Made by a program: the position numbers and the translations under genes. A DNA stretch of 64,000 nt from a bacterium (GTDB lineage: Bacteria > Myxococcota_A > Bradymonadia > UBA7976 > UBA1532), in assembly GCA_030427205.1 (NCBI GenBank), contig JAUHXC010000024.1, forward strand, positions 62,001 through 126,000, written 5' to 3'. Position 1 is the first letter of the stretch, and each line of letters starts with the position of its first letter. This document shows positions 33,186 to 43,700 of this stretch, in pieces. The notes below the pieces were generated by a model that worked only from the letters and a program-made list of their open reading frames with translations, searched no databases and was not told where the DNA came from.

Positions 33186-33592
33186 CGGGGGCCTGCCTTG
33201 TCGGAGGGTTTGCGCGTCTGGAAACGATCGAGGATGTCACCCACCAGCGCCTCGACGGTGGCCCGGTCGACCCCGGAGAGCGCGATGTGGGCCAGGGCGG
33301 CCTCGAGCCGCCGCACGTCGTCGGCGTCGACCGCCGCGGGGGCCTCGGCCGGCGGGCCGATCACCCGGGCCGCCGCCCCGCGGCGCAGATCGACGAGCCC
33401 GTCCTTGGCCAGCAGGCGATAGGCCCGGGCCACGGTGTTCAGGTTGACCCCCACCGCCCGGCCGAGGTGGCGCACGCCGGGCAGCGCGTCGCCCGGGGCC
33501 AGCTGCCCGTCGGCGATCAACCCCCGCAGGCCGTCGGCGACCTGGCGATAGATCGGCACGTCGCTGTCGTGATCGAGGGTGATGGTCAGCAC
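33182..33592 (-). CDS. GntR/YtrA-family transcriptional regulator
   Basis: 136 residues. The N-terminal winged helix (PIYRQVADGLRGLIADGQL, PGVRHLGRAVGVNLNTVARA, then LAKDGLVDLRRGAAARV) is the GntR DNA-binding domain. A short C-terminal helical tail of about 50 residues, not an effector domain, places it in the YtrA subfamily. These usually repress their own operon with a downstream membrane or ABC-transporter gene, and here the DUF1648 protein overlaps the stop. Two perfect palindromes just upstream are the obvious operators. Confidence 0.92.
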   Translation of the reverse strand: MLTITLDHDSDVPIYRQVADGLRGLIADGQLAPGDALPGVRHLGRAVGVNLNTVARAYRLLAKDGLVDLRRGAAARVIGPPAEAPAAVDADDVRRLEAALAHIALSGVDRATVEALVGDILDRFQTRKPSDKAGPR

Positions 33593-33607
33593 GGCGCCTC
33601 GGCAGTC

Positions 33608-33685
33608 AGTGTATACCCACCGTATACACTAACTCATCCGCGGTCAAGCGCCGCCGGCAGTCACCGTATACTTTGTGTATACGGT
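33608..33685. promoter_or_regulatory. Paired 9-bp palindromic operators for the GntR-type regulator
   Basis: AGTGTATAC (33608-33616) and GTATACACT (33622-33630) form a perfect inverted repeat with a 5-base spacer. A second perfect one, ACCGTATAC (33663-33671) and GTATACGGT (33677-33685), also has a 5-base spacer. Both share the GTATAC core; their centres are 55 bases apart. Between them on the minus strand lies TTGACC, and a possible -10 (TATACG, 15-base spacing) falls inside the gene-proximal palindrome. Binding there would block the operon promoter. Sequence symmetry is seen; the binding protein is inferred from position. Confidence 0.8.
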
Positions 33686-33691
33686 AACTCC

Positions 33692-34579
33692 TCAGCCGCC
33701 AGCCCCCTCGAAGAGCCCCTGCCGAGCCCGCAGCGCGGTCCACAGGTGGTCGACGACGGCCCGCACGCGCGCGGTGCGGCGCAGGTCGCGATGGGTGAGC
33801 AACCACAGCGCGCTGGCCTGGGGCAAGAGCGGCGCCAGCCGGCGCAGGCCCGGATCGGCGTCGCCCATGAAGCACGGCAGGAAGCCCCGGCAGTCGGTGG
33901 CCGAGATGACCTGCTGCATCGCCGCCACCGAGTTGACCGCCAACAGCACCGGCTCGGCCCCGTGATGCGCCCGGCGCCAGCGGGCCGCGGCGAGGTGGTG
34001 CAGGCCCTGGGTGTACTCGACCCACGGCAGCGCGTCGGCGTCGGCCTGCAGCGCCTCGTGGCGGGTATAGACCGCCCAGGCGATGCGCGCGACGCGTCGG
34101 CCGACCGCGTCCGCCGGTGGATCGGGGCTCGGGCGCACGGCCACGTCGGCTTCGAGGCGCGCGAGATCGAAGTAGCGATCGGCGAACGAGACCCGCAGGT
34201 CGATGGCGTCGAATCGGGCGCGCAGGGCGGCGAGCGGCTCGATGAGCAGCGGCACCAGCGTCTCGGGCGCGGTGAGGTGCACCACCCCGCTCGGCGCGCT
34301 GTCGCGACCGAGCAGCGCGCGCACCAGCCCGGCGACGTCCAGCTCGATCTGCTCGGCGAGCGGCAACGCGGCCTCCCCGGCGGCGGTGAGCGTCAGGCCG
34401 GTGGGGCTGCGGTCGAAGAGTCGGGCGTCGAGGGCGCCCTCGAAGGCGGCGAGCCGCCGATGCACCGTCGACGGGTTGACCCCCAGCGCGGAGGCCGCGC
34501 CGCTGAGGCTGCCCCGCCGGGCCACCGACAGGAAGACCTGCACGTCATCCCAGCGCAGCGCAGGGTCGATGCTTTGCAT
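33692..34579 (-). CDS. LysR-family transcriptional regulator
   Basis: 295 residues. N-terminal winged HTH: WDDVQVFLSVARRGSLSGAA, ALGVNPSTVHRRLAAFEGAL. The C-terminal effector-binding domain has VVHLTAPETLVPLLIEPLAAL and related strands. It is divergent from the 1,013-codon fusion gene, the usual position for the regulator of an aromatic-degradation gene whose inducer is a pathway compound. A palindrome TTTGCATTGATGCAAA straddles its own start codon. Confidence 0.9.
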   Translation of the reverse strand: MQSIDPALRWDDVQVFLSVARRGSLSGAASALGVNPSTVHRRLAAFEGALDARLFDRSPTGLTLTAAGEAALPLAEQIELDVAGLVRALLGRDSAPSGVVHLTAPETLVPLLIEPLAALRARFDAIDLRVSFADRYFDLARLEADVAVRPSPDPPADAVGRRVARIAWAVYTRHEALQADADALPWVEYTQGLHHLAAARWRRAHHGAEPVLLAVNSVAAMQQVISATDCRGFLPCFMGDADPGLRRLAPLLPQASALWLLTHRDLRRTARVRAVVDHLWTALRARQGLFEGAGG

Positions 34580-34588
34580 TGATGCAAA
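34573..34588. promoter_or_regulatory. Palindrome at the LysR start, candidate autoregulatory site
   Basis: TTTGCAT (34573-34579) and ATGCAAA (34582-34588) form a perfect 7-bp inverted repeat with a 2-base centre. It covers the LysR start codon and lies 106 bases before the fusion gene. LysR proteins bind AT-rich dyads between divergent genes. Part of the symmetry comes from the start codon, so it may be chance. Confidence 0.45.
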
Positions 34589-34693
34589 CCCTCTCGGCGT
34601 CTATCGGGCTACTCGGGCCAATTCGCAAAACCTACGGTGAAACGGCGCTGGGGTCGAGCCCATCGACCCGACGAATAGAGACCGAGGAGAGCC

Positions 34694-37600
34694 ATGCGCA
34701 GCTTCGACCGCATCGTACAGCCCGGAGACGACCGGGTGGTCTTCGGCGTCGGCGCCGAGCGACGGGCCGCCGAGCTGTTGGCCGACGGCGGCGCCCGCCG
34801 CGTTCTGCTCGTGGCCCAGGGGCGCCACCGCGACGGGGCCGACCGCGTCGCCGCACAGCTCGGCGACCGCTGCGCGGGCATCTTCGACCGGGTGACGAAC
34901 CAGGTGCCGGGCGACATCGCCGACGCGGCGGTGGCCATGGCCCGCGAGCTGGACGCCGACTGGGTCGTGGCCCACGGCGGCGGCTCGGCCATCGGCGTGG
35001 CCAAGGCGATCGCGCTCGAGCTGCCGGTGAAGGTGGGCGCCATCCCGACCACCTACGCCGGCTCGGAGCGCACCGACATCTGGGGCGTCACCCGCGACGG
35101 CGTGAAGACCACCGGCCGCGACGCGCGCGTCCGCCCCGAGCTGGTGATCTACGACCCGGCCCTCAGCGCGACGCTGCCGCAGCGCATGTCGCTGCTGTCG
35201 CTGCTCAACGCCCTGGCCCACAGCGTCGAGGCGCTCTACGCGGTCGAGGCCACCGACGCCGCCCGCGCCGCCGCGGCCGACAGCGTCGCGCCCATCGTCG
35301 CCGCGCTGCGGGCGCTGGGCGCCGATCCCAGCGATATGCCGGGCCGCAGTGACGCAGCCTACGGCGCCTTTCTGGCCGGCGAGGCGCTCGGCGGCGCCTC
35401 GATGGGCCTGCATCACAAGCTGGCCCACGTGCTCGGCGGCAGCTACGGCACCGCGCACGCGGCGACCCACGCGACGCTGCTGCCGCACGTCATCGGCTTC
35501 AACATCGAGGCGTCCGAGCGGCTGAGCGCGGTGTTGCGCGACGCGCTGGGCAGCGACGACGGGCCGGGCGCCCTCGCCGATCTGATGCGCGGGCTGGGCC
35601 TGTCGATCGCGCTGAAGGACCTCGAGCTGCCGCGGGACGCCCTGGACGGCGTCGTCGAGCAGACCTTGGCCAAGCAGTACGCCAACCCGCGCCCGGTCGA
35701 GGCGCCGTCGCTGAAGGCGATGCTGGACGACGCGTGGCACGGGCGGCGGCCGAGCGTGCACAGCGGACGGCTCGATCTGGCGCTGGCCGGGCCGCACGGC
35801 GGGCTGGCCGCGGCCACCGCCGGCGCGCCGCTGGCCGAGGCGCGGGCGGCGATCATCGCGATCCACGGGCGCGGCGCCGACGCCGACGGCTTCGTGCATC
35901 GCCTGCAGGGGCTGGTCGAAGCCGACGGCCGGACGGCGGGTATCGCCTGGCTGGCCCCGCAGGCGGCCGCGAAGAGCTGGTATCCCAGGGGCTTCCGGGC
36001 GCCGCTGGCCGACAACCAGCCGCACCTGGACGGCGCCCTGGCCGCCCTCGACGCCGTCTGGCGCGCCGCCCGGGCCCGGCTGCCCGCCGATCGCATCCGG
36101 CTGGTGGGCTTCAGCCAGGGGGCCTGCCTGCTGGCGAGCTGGCTCAAGTCCCGCGCGGCAACGCCCGGCGGCGCGCTGCTCTTCACCGGCGCCCCGAGCC
36201 CGGTCGACGGCGCCTGGGCCGGCCTCGACGGGGTGCCGATCCACATCGGGCAATCCGCCGACGATCCCTGGGTGCCGGCCGCGGCAGCCGACGCCGCCAT
36301 CGAGGGCATGCGCGCCGCCGGCGCCCGCGTCGCGGTGCATCGCCGCCCGGGCGCTGCCCATACCCTCCACGACTTCGACACCGCGGCCCTGCGCCGCACC
36401 TGGAAGGAGCTGACCGCCATGACCGACCGCCCCAACGACGACCTGACCTATCAGACCGGCTATGGCAACGCCCTGCGCTCCGAGGCCCGACCGGGCGCGC
36501 TGCCCCTGCACCAGAACAGCCCGCGGCAGGCGCCGTACGGCCTCTTCGCGGAGCAGATCAACGGCACCGGCTTCACCGTCGAGCGGGCGCAGAACCGCCG
36601 GGTCTGGCTCTATCGCCTGCGACCGGCCGTGACCGATCGGCCGTTCGAGGCCGACCCCTCGCCGCCGCCGCACTACATCAGCGACTTCGCCGACGCGTCG
36701 ATGACCCCCGAGGTGCAGCGCTACGCGCCGATCGCGGTGCCCACGAAGGGCGAGACCGACTGGCTGGACGGCATGCAGACCTTCGCCGGCGCGGGCGACG
36801 CGCGCATCAAGCGCGGCATGGCGATCCACCTCTTCGCCGCCGACCGCGACATGGATCGCGTCTTCTGCAACATCGACGGCGACCTGCTGCTCGCCCCCGA
36901 GCAGGGCCGGCTGCACGTGCGCACCGAGCTGGGCCGCCTGAACGTGGCGCCGGGCGAGATGGTCGTGCTGCCGCGGGGCATCCGCTTCTCGATCGCGCTG
37001 CCCGACGGGTCGACCCGCGGCTTCGCCAGCGAGCTGTACGACGGCCACTATCTGCTGCCCGAGCGCGGCCTCGTCGGCGCCAACGGGCTGGCCGACGAGC
37101 GGCACTTCAAGGCGCCGGTGGCCGAGTACGAAGACAAGACCGAAGACACGGTGATCGTCGTCAAGCAGGGCGGGCGCTTCTGGCGCAGCGTCGCGCCGCA
37201 CAGCCCGTTCGACGTGGTGGCGTGGCACGGCACCTACGCGCCGTTCAAGTACGACATCGGCGACTTCAACAGCCTGGGCGCGGTGAGCTGGGACCACCCC
37301 GATCCGTCGATCCTCACGGTGCTGACCTGCCCGATGGATACCCACGGGCGCAACGCGGTCGACGTGGCGGTCTTCGTGCCCCGCTGGGATGCCAGCCAGC
37401 ACACCTTCCGCCCGCCGTACTTCCACCGCAACAGCGCCATCGAGTTCAACGCGGTGCTGCGCAGCGATCGCACCAGCGGCGGCTATCCGCAGGGCGCGTT
37501 CAGCTTCACCCCGTATCTGACGCCGCACGGGGTGAGCCACTTCGGCCACGCGGCGGGGGTCGACGCCAAGGACGACCCGAAGATGACGAGCAAGAACGAC

Positions 37601-37735
37601 ATCTGGCTGCAGTTCGAGAGCACCTACCAGCTCGGCGTCGTGCCCCGCTGGCTCGAGCACCCCGCGCGGGACGATGGCTTCCTGAAGAACTTCCGCGACT
37701 ACCGGCTGGGCGAGCTGGCGGGCGAGAGCGACTGA
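34694..37735 (+). CDS. Three-enzyme frame: maleylacetate reductase - alpha/beta hydrolase - homogentisate dioxygenase-like
   Basis: One uninterrupted frame of 1,013 residues with three recognisable enzymes. Residues 1-~350 are an iron-type alcohol dehydrogenase closest to maleylacetate reductase (HGGGSAIGVAKAIAL, PTTYAGSERTDIWGVT, VIYDPALS). Residues ~358-572 are a phospholipase/carboxylesterase-like hydrolase (IHGRGADADGF, Ser474 in GFSQGA, a late Asp in ADDPWVP, His in AAHTLHDF). Residues 576-1013 look like full-length homogentisate 1,2-dioxygenase (YQTGYGNALRSEA, GLFAEQINGTGF), with metal ligands His911, Glu917 and His945 conserved. GAGGAG lies seven bases before the first ATG. An internal ATG at 36419 has its own AAGGAG. 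Reductive and ring-opening steps suggest aromatic breakdown through maleylacetate; the true substrate is unknown. Confidence 0.85.
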   Translation: MRSFDRIVQPGDDRVVFGVGAERRAAELLADGGARRVLLVAQGRHRDGADRVAAQLGDRCAGIFDRVTNQVPGDIADAAVAMARELDADWVVAHGGGSAIGVAKAIALELPVKVGAIPTTYAGSERTDIWGVTRDGVKTTGRDARVRPELVIYDPALSATLPQRMSLLSLLNALAHSVEALYAVEATDAARAAAADSVAPIVAALRALGADPSDMPGRSDAAYGAFLAGEALGGASMGLHHKLAHVLGGSYGTAHAATHATLLPHVIGFNIEASERLSAVLRDALGSDDGPGALADLMRGLGLSIALKDLELPRDALDGVVEQTLAKQYANPRPVEAPSLKAMLDDAWHGRRPSVHSGRLDLALAGPHGGLAAATAGAPLAEARAAIIAIHGRGADADGFVHRLQGLVEADGRTAGIAWLAPQAAAKSWYPRGFRAPLADNQPHLDGALAALDAVWRAARARLPADRIRLVGFSQGACLLASWLKSRAATPGGALLFTGAPSPVDGAWAGLDGVPIHIGQSADDPWVPAAAADAAIEGMRAAGARVAVHRRPGAAHTLHDFDTAALRRTWKELTAMTDRPNDDLTYQTGYGNALRSEARPGALPLHQNSPRQAPYGLFAEQINGTGFTVERAQNRRVWLYRLRPAVTDRPFEADPSPPPHYISDFADASMTPEVQRYAPIAVPTKGETDWLDGMQTFAGAGDARIKRGMAIHLFAADRDMDRVFCNIDGDLLLAPEQGRLHVRTELGRLNVAPGEMVVLPRGIRFSIALPDGSTRGFASELYDGHYLLPERGLVGANGLADERHFKAPVAEYEDKTEDTVIVVKQGGRFWRSVAPHSPFDVVAWHGTYAPFKYDIGDFNSLGAVSWDHPDPSILTVLTCPMDTHGRNAVDVAVFVPRWDASQHTFRPPYFHRNSAIEFNAVLRSDRTSGGYPQGAFSFTPYLTPHGVSHFGHAAGVDAKDDPKMTSKNDIWLQFESTYQLGVVPRWLEHPARDDGFLKNFRDYRLGELAGESD
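36404..36421 (+). promoter_or_regulatory. Internal ribosome site and start before the dioxygenase part
   Basis: AAGGAG (36404-36409) stands nine bases before an in-frame ATG (36419-36421) that begins MTDRPNDDLTYQTGYGN, where homogentisate dioxygenases normally start. The frame upstream is open, so the enzyme could be made both as a fusion and as a free 438-residue protein. Confidence 0.6.
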
Positions 37736-37738
37736 CGG

Positions 37739-40700
37739 TCAGGGGATGACGACCGCGTCGACGTCCAGCGGTCGGACCTGCAGCTCGATGTCGTCGAAGA
37801 CCGCGTCGTTCTGGAAGGCCTGCTCGGTGCCGACGAAGTAGACCCCCGGCCCGACGATGCGCCGCACGACGTCGTCGTTGTCGTAGCCGCACGCCACCCG
37901 CCCCTCGGGATCGCAGCGGTCGGCGATGAAGAAGCGCGCCGGGCTCTCGGCGTGGTTGCGCAGCGCCAGCTCGGCGGGGAAGTCGACCCGCACGGCGGCG
38001 AAGTTCTCGATGGTGCCGCGGATGCCGCAGAACTGCGGGAAGTCGTCCTCGATACCCGCCGAGAAGACGCTCAGATCGAGCGCGTAGGTGCCCGGCTCGG
38101 CGTCGATGATCTCGACGTCGGCGCTCTCGCCTTCGCAGACGGGCGGCGAGAAGCAGTGCACCACGTCGAAACCGCAGGCGGCCACGTCGCCGACGCACGC
38201 CACCACGTCGGGCAGCGAGGCCCCGCCGTTCTGCACCGCGTGCCCCGCGCAGTAGGCCTCGCAGCGGGCGCGATCGGCGAAGAGGCCGCAGCCGTCCACC
38301 GCGTCGCAGGCCTCGGCGCACGCGGCGGGCACCGCCGGATCGAGGTCGACGCAGCGCTGCATCTGCTCGCAGGTCGCCCGCTCGGCGCAGGCGGCCTGCG
38401 TCGCCGGCGCCGGCCCGTCGATGCACGCCTGCTCGCAGCCGTAGCGATCGATCGTCTCGTCGCAGGCGACGCGGGCGTCGCAGTACGCGGCGCAGTCGTC
38501 TTGCCGGGCCGCGTCACCGAAGCAGAGGCTCACCTCGGCGCAGCCGCCACCCAACCGACGGGCCACGTCGGCGCATACCAGCGCCGGGCCGTCGCACGCC
38601 GCGCGGCACTCGGCCTCGGCCATACCGCAGCCGGCCATCTCGCCGCAGACGTCGTCGCAGGCGTTCACCGGATCGGCGTCGACCAGACACGCCCGCAGGT
38701 CGGCGCACGACTCGCCGGCGGCGAGCAGGCACGGCTCGACGTCGCGCACCCGCAGCATGTCTTCGACCGGCAGGGTGCCGTCGGTGCAGCGGCGGGTGCA
38801 CTGGGCGAGCTCGTCGTTGGAGAGCGGGCTGCAGTCGGTCGTCGCCAGACACCACGCCTGGCAGGCGGCGGGCACCCCGTCGTCCCATGTGTGCGGCGTC
38901 GTGCGCACCTCGAGGGTGTACGCCCCGCCGCGATCGGGCGGGTTGATACCGGGCACGATGCTGTAGGTGCCCGCGGCGAGCGTGGTCTCGATGCGCGGGC
39001 AGAAGTCGATGCCGCCGTCGACGCTGGTCGTGATGCGATTGCCGAGATCGTCGCGGACGCCGCGGTAGAGGCTCAGCGCGGCGTCGACGTCGCAGCCGTC
39101 CCCCTGGCGATCGCTGAGCTGCAGCACGACCCGGCCGCCGGTCGTATCGAAGATGAAGTGGTCCCGATCGCGGAAGGGGCCGCCCTCGCTGATGTTGCCG
39201 TTGGCCCGCAGGATCGCGCCGGTCCACTGCCACTCGGCGGTCGCGTCGCGGTCGATGTTGTCGTTGGCCTCGGTGATCAGCTGGCGCGCGCAGCCCGAGT
39301 CGCAGCCGTCGCGATCGTCGGTATTGCCGTCGTCGCACTCTTCGGGGTCTTCGCGCACGCCGTCGCCGCAGACCGGCTCGCCGACCGGCTCGATGACGCC
39401 CGAGATCAGCGAGATGACCGAGAAGCCCTCCTCGACGTCGAAGGTCATCGTGTAGCGGCCCGGCGGCATGACCTCGTCGAACTCGTAGACCCCGTCGCCG
39501 TGCTGGGCGCAGTTGCCGCCGCCGGCGAAGATCGTATTGCCCCGGCGGGCCTGCAGCCGGGCGTTGTAGCGGCCCGCCGAGTGGCAGAAGTCGCCGCCGT
39601 ACCAGAAGGCGTGCGGGCTGCGATAGCCCAGGTCGAAGCGCACCCGGCTGGTCTGGCGCAGGTCGAGGTTGAAGAGGAAGGGGCCGAAGAAGCGGGTGAA
39701 CTCCGCCTGCAGGTACGGCAGGAGCGGGACGTCGATCCCGTCCTCCGCGGGCCCGAGCGTCGGGTGGGTCTCCAGCCGGCAGTTGGGCGAGCAGCCGTCG
39801 AAGACGCCGAAGTCGCCGTCATCGCACTGCTCGACCCCCTCGACGAGGCCGTTGCCGCATTCGGTCTCGAGCCGGCAGTCGGCGTCGCAGCCGTCGCCGC
39901 CTTCGTTGTTCCCATCATCGCATTGCTCCTCGACCTCCATCACCGCGCCGTCGCCGCAGAACGGCACCCAGCCGCGGTTCTGGGCTTCGGCCCACAGCAG
40001 ATCGAGGGTGCCGGCGACCACGTCGGGGCGGTCGGCGAGCTCGGCCAGGGTGTCGTAGGGCCGGTCGCCGTTGACGATGAAGCCCGAGACCCGCCGATCG
40101 AGGCCCGCGTCCTGCAGCGCCTGATCGGGCAGCAGCGCGACCCGCAAGATGGCGTAGGCCTCGTAGCTCTCCTCGGTGTAGCCGAGCACCTCGACCGGCG
40201 GGATCGGCGCGCAGTCGTCGCGCTCGTCCCAGCGGCCCTCGACGCACTCGATGATCTTGCGGGTGACGCTGAGCGGGCCGCAGCCCGCCTCCCGGGTGGC
40301 GCCGTCGACGCAGACGTCGGGATCCTCACAGCCGCCGTAGCTGCCCCAGAACCCGTCGGCGCAGGTCCGGGTGCGCACCCCGCGACCGTTGAGACCGCAG
40401 GCGGTCGTGCCCGACTCGCCATCGGCGCAGACCGAGGGGTCGGTGCAGTTCAGCTCTTCGGGCTGGCCCTGCACGCAGAAGCTGGTGACCATCGCGAAGC
40501 CGTTGACCCCGCAGGCCGGCGAGGGGCGATGCACTCCGCGGCAGGCGGCCGCCGCCTCGTCCAACGAACACAGCCGCGCGGTCGCGAAGGTGTCGTCGAC
40601 GCAGGTGTCGGGGTCGTCGCACGGCCCGAGCACGTCGTTCTGACCGTCCACGCAGCGAGCCGGCGCCACGCCGCGCCCGTTGAGGCCACAGGCGACGCCC

Positions 40701-43700
40701 TCGTCGCTGCCGTCGACGCACACGTCGGGGTCGTCGCAGGGGCCGAAGTCGCCCCACAGCCCGTCGATACAGGTGCGCGACCAGCGCCCGCGATCGTTGA
40801 GCCCGCACGCCGCCTGCTCGACCGCGCCGTCCTCACACTCCGCGTCACCGCAGGGGCCCTCGGGCGCCCAGTCACCGTCGATGCAGCGCAGGGCCTGACG
40901 ACCGCCAGGGCAGGGCTCGACGAAGAGCTCGCCCTCGACGCAGGCCAGCTCGACCGTCAGCACGTAGGCCGGCACCGCGCCGTCGTCGTAGCCGGCGACG
41001 CGCACGGTGTAGGCCCCCGGCTCGAGCACCCGCTCGATGCGCGAGCAGAGGCCGTCGAAGTCGTCGTTGAAGGCGACCTGGCCGAAGCCGCCGTCCACCG
41101 GCCCGAGCAGGGTCAGCGTGGTATCGCCCGGACAGCCGCCGGCGCCGTCGGAGGTGTAGGTGACCAATCGCATGGGCCGCTGCAGGTCGAAGCGATAGTC
41201 GCTCGACCCGCCGGCGGGGATCGGATCGCCGTCGAAGTCGCCGCCGTCGTCGACCCGCGGCTGCTCGGTGTCGAAGGCGACGCCGAGCAGATAGGCCGGC
41301 GCGGCGCGATAATCCCAGCCGCGCACCCGCACCATGTAATCCCCCGCGGGCAGCTCGATGACCAGCCGCGCGCAGGCGCCCACGCCGGAGTCGTCATCGC
41401 CGCCCATGCGGTTGCGCTGCCCGTCGGGCCCGATCAGGAAGACCTCGATGAAGGTATTGCCATCGCAGCCGCCGGCCCCGTCGCTCGTCTCGAGGACGAC
41501 CTGCCGCGCGACCGGCAGGGTCAGCGGGTAGTCGTCGGCGCCGTCGAAGGGCAGCGCGGCGCCCTCGAAGTCGCCGCCCTGGCTGATGTCGTCACGCACG
41601 CCGAGGCAGATGCCCGCCGGCGACCACCCACCGTTCCGGCAGAGCGACGTCTGCAGGCGACCGCCGAGGCAGGGCCGATCTTCGACGAGGCCGTCGACGC
41701 ATTCGTCGGGATCGGCGCACGCCGACCACGGTGCCCACTGACCGCCCTCGCACTCGCGCATGCGCTCGCCGCGGTCGTTGAGCCCGCAGGCCTCGACCTC
41801 GGTCTCCCCCGCTTCGCACTCGGCCGGCACGTCGCCCGGCTCGCGGCGCGGGCTGCCCGGCGCGACGATGAAGTCGGCGGCGTTGTCGTCGGTGTCGACG
41901 TGATCGACCCGGGTCAGCGCGCTGCCATCGGCCGGATCGGCCGCCGGGCGGCCCTCGCCGGCGAAGTTGTCCCCCGCGTCGCCATAGCCCAGGGCGTCGA
42001 TCACCGCCGCGCCGCGCCGCAGCTGCACGCCGTCGGGCCCGTTCTGCAGGTCGGCCCCGTCGATGAGCAGGTCGCTCAGCGCGCGCAGAGCGGCCGAAGC
42101 GCCCGGCTCGGCGACCACGTAGTAGCCGTCGGCGCCGATGACCCCGTCGAGCGGCATGACCGCGTAGTCCCGGCCGTCGTTGCCGTTCACCGCCACCAGG
42201 CTCAGCCCGTCGAGCGCGGTGCCCGGCGGGCCCCACAGCTCGATGAACGTCTCGCTGCCGTCGGCCCCCGACTGGTCGTAGAGCACCTCGTTGATGACGA
42301 TGGGCGCGGCGGGCGCCTCGCAGTCGCCGTCGACGCATTCGAAGCCCGGCGCGCAGGCCTCGGCCGGGCCCCACTCGAGGCACGGGTCGCCATCGCTGTC
42401 GCCGCACAGCTCGACGCCGCCGGCGCCGCAGCGGCGGCCGCCTGCGGGGCACTCGTCGGCGCAGGCCCCGCCGCAGACACTCCAATCGAGCCACTCGCCG
42501 CCGTCGCAGACCCGGACCTCGAGCCCGTCGCCGCGATCGCCGCAAGCCCGCTGCTCGCGGGCGCCGTCGACGCATTCGTCGGGGTCGACGCAGTCCTCGG
42601 GCTGCAGGAAGTCACCGCGAAAGCACGTCCGGCTGCGGGTGCCGCGGCCGTTGATGCCGCAGGGCTCCTCCTCGACGGCGCCGTCCACGCAGCGATCGGG
42701 ATCGTCGCACGGGCCGAAGTCGGGCCACTGCCCGCCGGCGCAGACGCGCGCCTCGACCCCGCGGTCATTGAGCCCGCACGCCTGCTGCTCGTCGGCGCCG
42801 TTCACACAGACGTCGGGGTCGTCGCACGGCGAGAAGTCGCCCCACTGCCCGGCCGCGCACTCGCGCAGGCGGGACCCGCGGTCGTTGAGCCCGCAGGGTT
42901 CGTCTTCGTCGTCGCCGTCGCGGCAGACGTCGTCGTCGGCGCACGGCCCAAGCGGGCCCCAGCGGCCGTCGACGCAGGCCCGGATCGAGCTGCCGCGCCC
43001 GTTGAGCCCGCAGGCGATGGCTTCTTCATCGCCGTCGTCGCACTCGCCGGGCAGGACGCACGGTCCGACGTCGCCCCAGCGGCCTTCGACGCAGAAGCGG
43101 GTCGCCAACCCGACGTCGTTGGGCCCGCACGGCCCCGACTCGTCCTCGCCGTCGACGCACGCGTCGGGGTCGTCGCACGGGCCGTCGTCGACCCAGGCGT
43201 CGGCGACGCAGCGCTGCGCCTGCTCGCCCCGACCGTTGAGCCCGCAGGCCATGACCCGCACGTCGCCGTCGACGCAGTTCATCGGCGGGGCCATGTCGGG
43301 CTCGACGGGCGCCATGTCGGGTTCGATGGGCGCCATGTCGGGCTCGACGGGGCCCATGTCCGGATCCACCGGGCTCATGTCCGGGTCGACCAGACCCATG
43401 TCCGGGTCGACGGGGCCCATATCCGGGTCGACGGGGCCCATGTCCGGATCGATAGGGCCTACGTCCGGGTCGATGGGGCCCACGTCCGGGTCGACGGGAT
43501 CCATGTCCGGATCTACCGGCTGCGCGTCGGCGCCGGGCCCGGCGTCGTCGATCGGATCCACAGCGCCGTCGGGTCCCAGATCATCGTCGGGTCCCAGATC
43601 ATCGTCGGGCCCCAGATCCTCATCGGGCCCCAGATCTTCGGCGACGGCCATATCCTCGGCCGGGTCGTCGTCGTCGGGCGGCGGCACGCAGCCGGCGCTC

